Origin: Thermaceae bacterium | GTDB taxonomy: Bacteria > Deinococcota > Deinococci > Deinococcales > Marinithermaceae | Assembly: GCA_027023115.1 (NCBI GenBank) | Contig: JALVWZ010000397.1 | Span: 1-6,571 of the forward strand | DNA: 6,571 nt | Reading direction: 5' to 3' | Part shown: piece by piece, positions 5,841-6,571 of the stretch | Position numbering within the stretch: position 1 is the stretch's first letter | Layout of the letters: each line of letters begins with the position of its first letter | The notes under the pieces: model-generated | Told to the model about the DNA's origin: nothing | Database searches by the model: none | The model's input: the letters and a program-made list of their open reading frames with translations, nothing else | Program-made: the position numbers and the translations under genes

Positions 5841-6571
5841 ATGCGAATCAAGAAGGTAGGTGTCGTCGGCGCAGGCACGATGGGAAGCGGCATAGCCGCG
5901 CTGCTCGCATCGGTCGGCGTGCCGGTGGTGCTGCTCGACATCCCCGGGAAGGACGATCCGCTGGAGTTCGTCAAGCGGGGCCTCGAGCGCGCCAAGAAGG
6001 CCAAACCGGCCGCATTCATGCGCAAGGATCGCGCGGCTCTGATTACCATCGGCAACACCCGCGACGATCTGGAGCTTCTGAAAGACGTTGACTGGGTCAT
6101 CGAGGCGATCATCGAAAAGCTCGAGCCAAAGCGCGAGCTCTACGAGCGGCTGGAGGGGATACTGCCCGATCACGCGATAGTAACCTCCAACACTTCGGGC
6201 ATTCCTATGAGCCAGCTAATCGAGGGGCGCTCCGAGAACTTCAAGAAACACTTCTTGGGCACCCACTTCTTCAATCCGCCGCGCTACCTGCACCTGCTGG
6301 AGATCATTCCCACCCCGCACACCGATCCGGCGGTGCTGGAGGCCATCGAAAACTTCGGCGACCGCATCCTCGGCAAGGGGATCGTCCGCGCCAAGGACGT
6401 GCCTGGCTTCATCGCCAACCGTCTGGGCGTTTACGGCATGCTCAAGGCCGTGGCGCTGATGGAGAAGCACGACCTGACAATCGACGAGGTGGACGCCCTC
6501 ACCGGTCCGCTGATCGGGCGGCCCAAGAGCGCCATCTTCCGCACCGCCGACCTGACCGGCCTGGACGTGCT
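5841..6571 (+). CDS. fadN: 3-hydroxyacyl-CoA dehydrogenase, FadN type, N-terminal part (3' truncated by window edge)
   Basis: Only the first 243 codons plus two bases are in the window, with no stop. The enzyme oxidises (S)-3-hydroxyacyl-CoA to 3-ketoacyl-CoA with NAD+ in beta-oxidation. The Rossmann fold starts at once with [15 protein letters not shown] (GxGxxG at residues 10-15), and the acidic residue D33 closes the second strand, as expected for NAD preference. The active site is visible: S116-N117 in SNTSG, catalytic H142 in [11 protein letters not shown], its partner E154 in LLEIIP, and N193 in FIANR. The C-terminal helical domain begins near residue 186 ([14 protein letters not shown]). 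The segments GTHFFNPx[13 protein letters not shown] and FRTxDLxGLD match B. subtilis FadN as I recall it. That protein is about 790 residues and carries a C-terminal enoyl-CoA hydratase domain, so a fusion is expected beyond the edge but not seen. The start has a strong Shine-Dalgarno (GGAGG, 5 bases upstream). Confidence 0.93.
   Translation, partial: MRIKKVGVVGAGTMGSGIAALLASVGVPVVLLDIPGKDDPLEFVKRGLERAKKAKPAAFMRKDRAALITIGNTRDDLELLKDVDWVIEAIIEKLEPKRELYERLEGILPDHAIVTSNTSGIPMSQLIEGRSENFKKHFLGTHFFNPPRYLHLLEIIPTPHTDPAVLEAIENFGDRILGKGIVRAKDVPGFIANRLGVYGMLKAVALMEKHDLTIDEVDALTGPLIGRPKSAIFRTADLTGLDV

Noticed and set aside
5748..6470. Minus-strand open frames opposite the dehydrogenase gene
   Set aside because: The plus strand encodes a clear dehydrogenase with all its motifs; the reverse frames are composition-driven shadows.
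1..6571. CRISPR arrays, tRNA/rRNA genes, insertion sequences, or a defence or toxin-antitoxin system
   Set aside because: I saw no regularly spaced repeats, no cloverleaf or rRNA-like segments, no transposase motifs and no small paired genes. The only long repeat is the homologous tail of the two ligases.

Overview
The window looks like chromosomal DNA from a moderately GC-rich bacterium. It most resembles Deinococcota/Thermaceae (Meiothermus, Oceanithermus or relatives). This is inferred from the recalled look of the acyl-CoA ligases and the FadN-type dehydrogenase, GC-rich codon use, and Shine-Dalgarno sequences on most genes. It is a lipid (fatty acid) activation and beta-oxidation locus, not a defence or mobile-element region.

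Layout, left to right. (1) Positions 1-246, + strand: the C-terminal half of an Rrf2/IscR-type regulator with a three-cysteine cluster, cut by the left edge. Its stop codon lies in the loop of an 8-bp hairpin. (2) Positions 285-2144, - strand: a 619-residue exported protein that I do not recognise. It is an internal duplication of two units of about 300 residues; all eight cysteines fall at matching positions (four per unit, spaced 22/44/73 and 22/44/70). (3) Positions 2208-3932 and 3994-5640, - strand: two tandem paralogous acyl-CoA synthetases of the LcfA/FadD type. Their last 155 residues are almost identical (152/155) and the DNA there is about 96% identical, while the N-terminal halves have diverged, which points to gene conversion. 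(4) Positions 5641-5840: a 200-bp divergent regulatory region. (5) Positions 5841-6571, + strand: the N-terminal 243 codons of a FadN-type 3-hydroxyacyl-CoA dehydrogenase, cut by the right edge.

How the parts fit: the three minus-strand genes are separated by only 61 and 63 bp and probably form one unit (ligase, ligase, exported protein). The ligases would turn free fatty acids into acyl-CoA, and the divergent dehydrogenase would carry out the NAD-dependent oxidation step of beta-oxidation. Short palindromes lie in front of all three lipid genes, including an alternating half-site array at the dehydrogenase promoter, so repressor control is plausible. The exported duplicated protein is the one truly unexplained gene. 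Its position downstream of the ligases raises, but does not prove, a role with extracellular or envelope lipids.
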